Source: Candidatus Roizmanbacteria bacterium
GTDB taxonomy: Bacteria > Patescibacteriota > Microgenomatia > GCA-001788215 > 2-01-FULL-40-14
DNA: 7,277 bases
Assembly: GCA_016203755.1 (NCBI GenBank)
Contig: JACQMD010000120.1
Location: 1 to 7,277, forward strand
Direction of reading: 5' to 3'
The notes under the pieces: model-generated
Database searches by the model: none
Told to the model about the DNA's origin: nothing
What the model saw: only the letters and a program-made list of their open reading frames with translations
Program-made: the position numbers and the translations under genes
Shown here: one piece after another, positions 5,129-7,277 of the stretch
Layout of the letters: the number at the start of each line of letters is the position of its first letter
Position numbering within the stretch: position 1 is the first letter of the stretch

Positions 5129-6244
5129 ATGAAAACAACAACAGACTTATCCCGCAAGCTTTTTCCGCTGGCAACTGAACTTCGAAAAATACATATACAG
5201 TATACCATCACCACCCGGCAACTGACACCGGTAAATTACCGGCATGAGAAGGATAGATTTTTGTCATCAAAACGGTATAACCCTCGTTTTCTTTATACTG
5301 TTGAAAAAAAACAACCATTTAAAAGCTGGTATGATCAGTACAAAACTCGTATCGCCAAGCTTTCTCTTCCTCCTGAAGTTGCTCACTATCTGTACGATTA
5401 TCTTCATAATACAAAACTGCTTGCCAAAACCTATGAAAGCATTGGATCAGAATCGTTTGCACGCTCGGCCTCACTGCTTTTTTCATTCGGTTCCGTCTCG
5501 TTAAAATCTATTCTTACCTCCGTTCCGAAGCCAAACCTCATTTCTCATCATCATCCGATTGTTCATGATGCACCATCACTCAAAAGACTATTTGTTGCTC
5601 ATTTAAATGACTGTTCTCCTATAACAGAATCCCGTGTAAACATCGACTTCTACAACGACCATATGATCCGCGTCAGCAGCAGACATCTAACAATTGGTGC
5701 TGCAGTAAAACGGTCTGAAATCAATGCACGGCGGCTCATCGTGCATGAAATTGAATCGCATATGCTGCAGCGCTATAACCTGCTGATCATGAAAAATCCG
5801 CTTTTAACCCTTTCTCCATTTCATCTTTCACACCTGTATGGGGAAGGGCTTGCCGTCTATAACGAAGTGATAACAGGTACAATTACCAAAAGCGCGTATG
5901 AAAATTATATATTGCGGCTTCGCGCAGTTGAACATATCAACAAAAGTTTCCGGGAAATCTATGATATTTTGAGAAGCCATGGCACCACGTCCAACAAAGC
6001 GTTTATGAATGCGTACCGCGTCAAGCGCGGGCTTCCCGACACCGCAAAACCAGGCGGATTCCCCAAAGACGCTTCCTACCTTCTGGGGTACAAAGAAGTG
6101 TACGATTTTATAAAACGGGGCGGCCGCTATGAGTCGCTCTATCTCTCACGTGTTCCTGACTTAGGACAACTACTCCTCAAGTATAATCTACTCAAACCGC
6201 GGCATTTTTATCTGCCATCGTTTTATCGTAAACAATACCAATGA
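5129..6244 (+). CDS. DUF1704 / MATCAP-like HExxxH metallopeptidase (QEGLA-motif family)
   Basis: A 371-residue protein of the DUF1704 family, annotated in bacteria as 'flavohemoglobin expression-modulating QEGLA motif protein' and related to the eukaryotic tubulin-tail carboxypeptidases (MATCAP/TMCP). The zinc site is visible: VHEIESHMLQRYN carries the HExxxH motif (His206, Glu207, His211), and YGEGLAVYNE (237-246) is the QEGLA-type motif with Glu239 as probable third ligand (Gly replaces the usual Gln before EGLA). GGFPKDASYLLGYKEVYDF near residue 318 is also typical of the family, as is RLIVHE. Known relatives remove residues from C-terminal tails. It starts 8 bp after the ligase stop and overlaps the next gene by ATGA. 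No signal peptide or membrane segment is seen, so it should act in the cytoplasm, where it could trim what the ligase adds. That link is inferred. Confidence 0.85.
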   Translation: MKTTTDLSRKLFPLATELRKIHIQYTITTRQLTPVNYRHEKDRFLSSKRYNPRFLYTVEKKQPFKSWYDQYKTRIAKLSLPPEVAHYLYDYLHNTKLLAKTYESIGSESFARSASLLFSFGSVSLKSILTSVPKPNLISHHHPIVHDAPSLKRLFVAHLNDCSPITESRVNIDFYNDHMIRVSSRHLTIGAAVKRSEINARRLIVHEIESHMLQRYNLLIMKNPLLTLSPFHLSHLYGEGLAVYNEVITGTITKSAYENYILRLRAVEHINKSFREIYDILRSHGTTSNKAFMNAYRVKRGLPDTAKPGGFPKDASYLLGYKEVYDFIKRGGRYESLYLSRVPDLGQLLLKYNLLKPRHFYLPSFYRKQYQ

Positions 6245-7017
6245 AAAAACATCAAACGATTAACGTACAATTTCCGGAGTATGTTACGTGGATGCGCGAT
6301 GTTCCGCAATCAGCAGAATCCTCTTTATTGTTTAGCAGCAAAACATTAAAACGCATTCGCGCTGCAAAAAGAAGACTTGCTGAGCATAACTTAAAGTTTA
6401 AAATCGAACCGGTAACAAAACAGTTTATTGATCTGTTTGTCCCGCTCTATCAAAACCATATGCAGGACATTGGCGGCACTGCCCATGATGTTCGTGATAA
6501 AGTCCTTTTACATCCTCCTCACTCATTTCCTTTTTATACGTTAAATCTGTATCATGAAAAAAAACTTCTGGGCGGAATGATTTTTAGTGACCGTGGTGAC
6601 CATGTTGCACTTGCCTATCGGGTATTCCCCTATTCGCTTGCCATAAAACTGCCCATCAGTGTTTCGCATGTTGCAGAAACAATCCTGATGGAGCATGCAA
6701 TTGCCCGACGGTATACGTATGTGAATCATGGAAGAGATCGCAATCTTTACGGCATGTACAATGCCATTGGCGTTGCCGGCTTTAAACTCCAAGCCGGATA
6801 TAAACCTCATATCTCAAAAACTTCACGCGATATTCCTCCACTAAAAACGTTTCGATGGAATGGCGTAGATGATATTTACGTTTTTCTCCGGCCGGAGAAG
6901 GACTGGAAGATAACGGATGCACTGTTTGTAAGTGCTGATAAAGACGAACAGCACATTAAGGAGCGCTATCCGATTTTATTTTCTGACTCCGCACCAAAAC
7001 TAAAAATGTATTCTTAA
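6241..7017 (+). CDS. FemAB/GNAT-fold acyltransferase-like protein
   Basis: A 258-residue protein resembling the GNAT-fold acyltransferases of the BioF2/FemAB-like group (Acetyltransf_6 type). Supporting stretches are SSKTLKRIRAAKRRLAEHNL (about 32-51, the charged helix before the fold), FYTLNLYHEKKLLGGMIFSD (about 98-117, the beta hairpin of the fold) and the C-terminal YTYVNHGRDRNLYGMYNAIG with VAGFKLQAGYKPH, reminiscent of the 'G....n....FK..fG' ending of FemAB-like enzymes. Relatives acylate amines using acyl-CoA or, in the Fem branch, transfer amino acids from aminoacyl-tRNA to a peptide. It is the last gene of the operon and is coupled to the DUF1704 gene by a 4-bp ATGA overlap (6241-6244). 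No signal peptide is present, so it should be cytoplasmic. The fold call is moderately sure. Donor and acceptor are unknown. Confidence 0.68.
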   Translation: MKKHQTINVQFPEYVTWMRDVPQSAESSLLFSSKTLKRIRAAKRRLAEHNLKFKIEPVTKQFIDLFVPLYQNHMQDIGGTAHDVRDKVLLHPPHSFPFYTLNLYHEKKLLGGMIFSDRGDHVALAYRVFPYSLAIKLPISVSHVAETILMEHAIARRYTYVNHGRDRNLYGMYNAIGVAGFKLQAGYKPHISKTSRDIPPLKTFRWNGVDDIYVFLRPEKDWKITDALFVSADKDEQHIKERYPILFSDSAPKLKMYS

Positions 7018-7018
7018 A

Positions 7019-7277
7019 TTATTCCTGATCCAACGGATTTCCCTTCATACATGCTGCCTTATCAGCATCGTAAACAGTTACAATATATTTCTCTCGTGCA
7101 CCCATTTGACGCGCCAGCCAATTAGCTTGCTTTGTCTCTATTCCCAATCCTGCACCACATCCTTCCCCTTCACATAATCCATCCCGTAATCTATATGCCT
7201 GGACTATCGCAACTGGACAGTTACGAATATGTCCGGGAACATCGTAGCGAAATTCAACAGATGAGCGATCGTAATAC
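7019..7277 (-). CDS. Unrecognised protein, C-terminal part, enters from right edge
   Basis: A frame open from the window edge to a TAA at 7021-7019 gives 85 residues with no stop. Its composition is protein-like and it runs convergent to the operon, one base from the acyltransferase stop. Visible features are FRYDVPGHIRNCPVAIVQAY, a cysteine/glycine cluster (LCEGEGCGAGLGIE), then NWLARQMGAREKYIVTVYDA and a further Cys before the end. Five bases of the last codons read LDQE before the stop. Three of the four cysteines fall within about 20 residues (NCP, LCE, GCG), which could mean metal binding. I do not recognise a family. The start lies outside the window. It is reported because no other gene occupies this stretch and the frame stays open throughout. 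Confidence 0.55.
   Translation of the reverse strand, partial: YYDRSSVEFRYDVPGHIRNCPVAIVQAYRLRDGLCEGEGCGAGLGIETKQANWLARQMGAREKYIVTVYDADKAACMKGNPLDQE

Noticed and set aside
512..6244. Possible UGA recoding (Gly) as in some CPR lineages
   Set aside because: TGA ends several genes exactly at ATGA overlaps or just before the next ATG, and no conserved Gly sites are encoded by TGA in any frame used here.

Overview
The window looks like chromosomal DNA from a bacterium with a compact genome, most likely a member of the Patescibacteria (CPR). This is an inference. It rests on the style of the transaldolase, the small signal-anchored protein with a Pro/Thr linker, the two short toxin-antitoxin modules, the near-absence of Shine-Dalgarno sequences and the very short or absent mRNA leaders. 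TGA clearly acts as a stop codon, including in two ATGA stop/start overlaps. The standard bacterial code therefore applies, and lineages that read UGA as glycine are excluded. No rRNA, tRNA, CRISPR array or insertion-sequence transposase was seen.

Left part, minus strand (1-1954). Two toxin-antitoxin modules lie in tandem and are read leftwards. The first in transcription order is an AbrB/MazE-type antitoxin followed by a VapC-like PIN toxin (1900 to 1229). Next comes a Phd/YefM-like antitoxin and a second PIN protein (1136 to 512). The second PIN gene runs by an ATGA overlap straight into a transaldolase gene that leaves the window at base 1. Each antitoxin has a promoter with the same boxes, TTGACA-17-TATAGT, overlapped by palindromic sequence. 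A perfect 26-bp AT-only-loop palindrome (1213-1238) covers the junction between the modules.

Middle (1966-2890). A divergent promoter apparently drives a leaderless gene for a membrane-anchored protein with a PsbP-like extracytoplasmic domain (2002-2760). Four bases after its stop lies a 54-bp GTAG...CTAC double hairpin that has the architecture of a REPIN, the non-autonomous repeat mobilised by RAYT transposases.

Right part, plus strand (2850-7017). A good promoter starts a tight four-gene operon. The genes encode a secreted-leader 7-TM protein of the 7TM-transglutaminase family lacking the usual transglutaminase domain, an ATP-grasp ligase (alpha-L-glutamate-ligase-like) fused to a retropepsin-like RimK-associated protease, a DUF1704/MATCAP-like HExxxH metallopeptidase, and a FemAB/GNAT-like acyltransferase. 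Overlaps of 17 and 4 bp and a gap of 8 bp suggest translational coupling throughout. My working model is a membrane-linked system that attaches amino acids or short peptides to a target (ligase, and perhaps the GNAT) and removes or trims them (retropepsin, metallopeptidase). The families are recognisable. The particular assembly, with one fusion and one domain loss, is the most interesting thing in the window. A convergent, unrecognised, cysteine-containing gene enters from the right edge (7277 to 7019) and stops one base from the operon's end.
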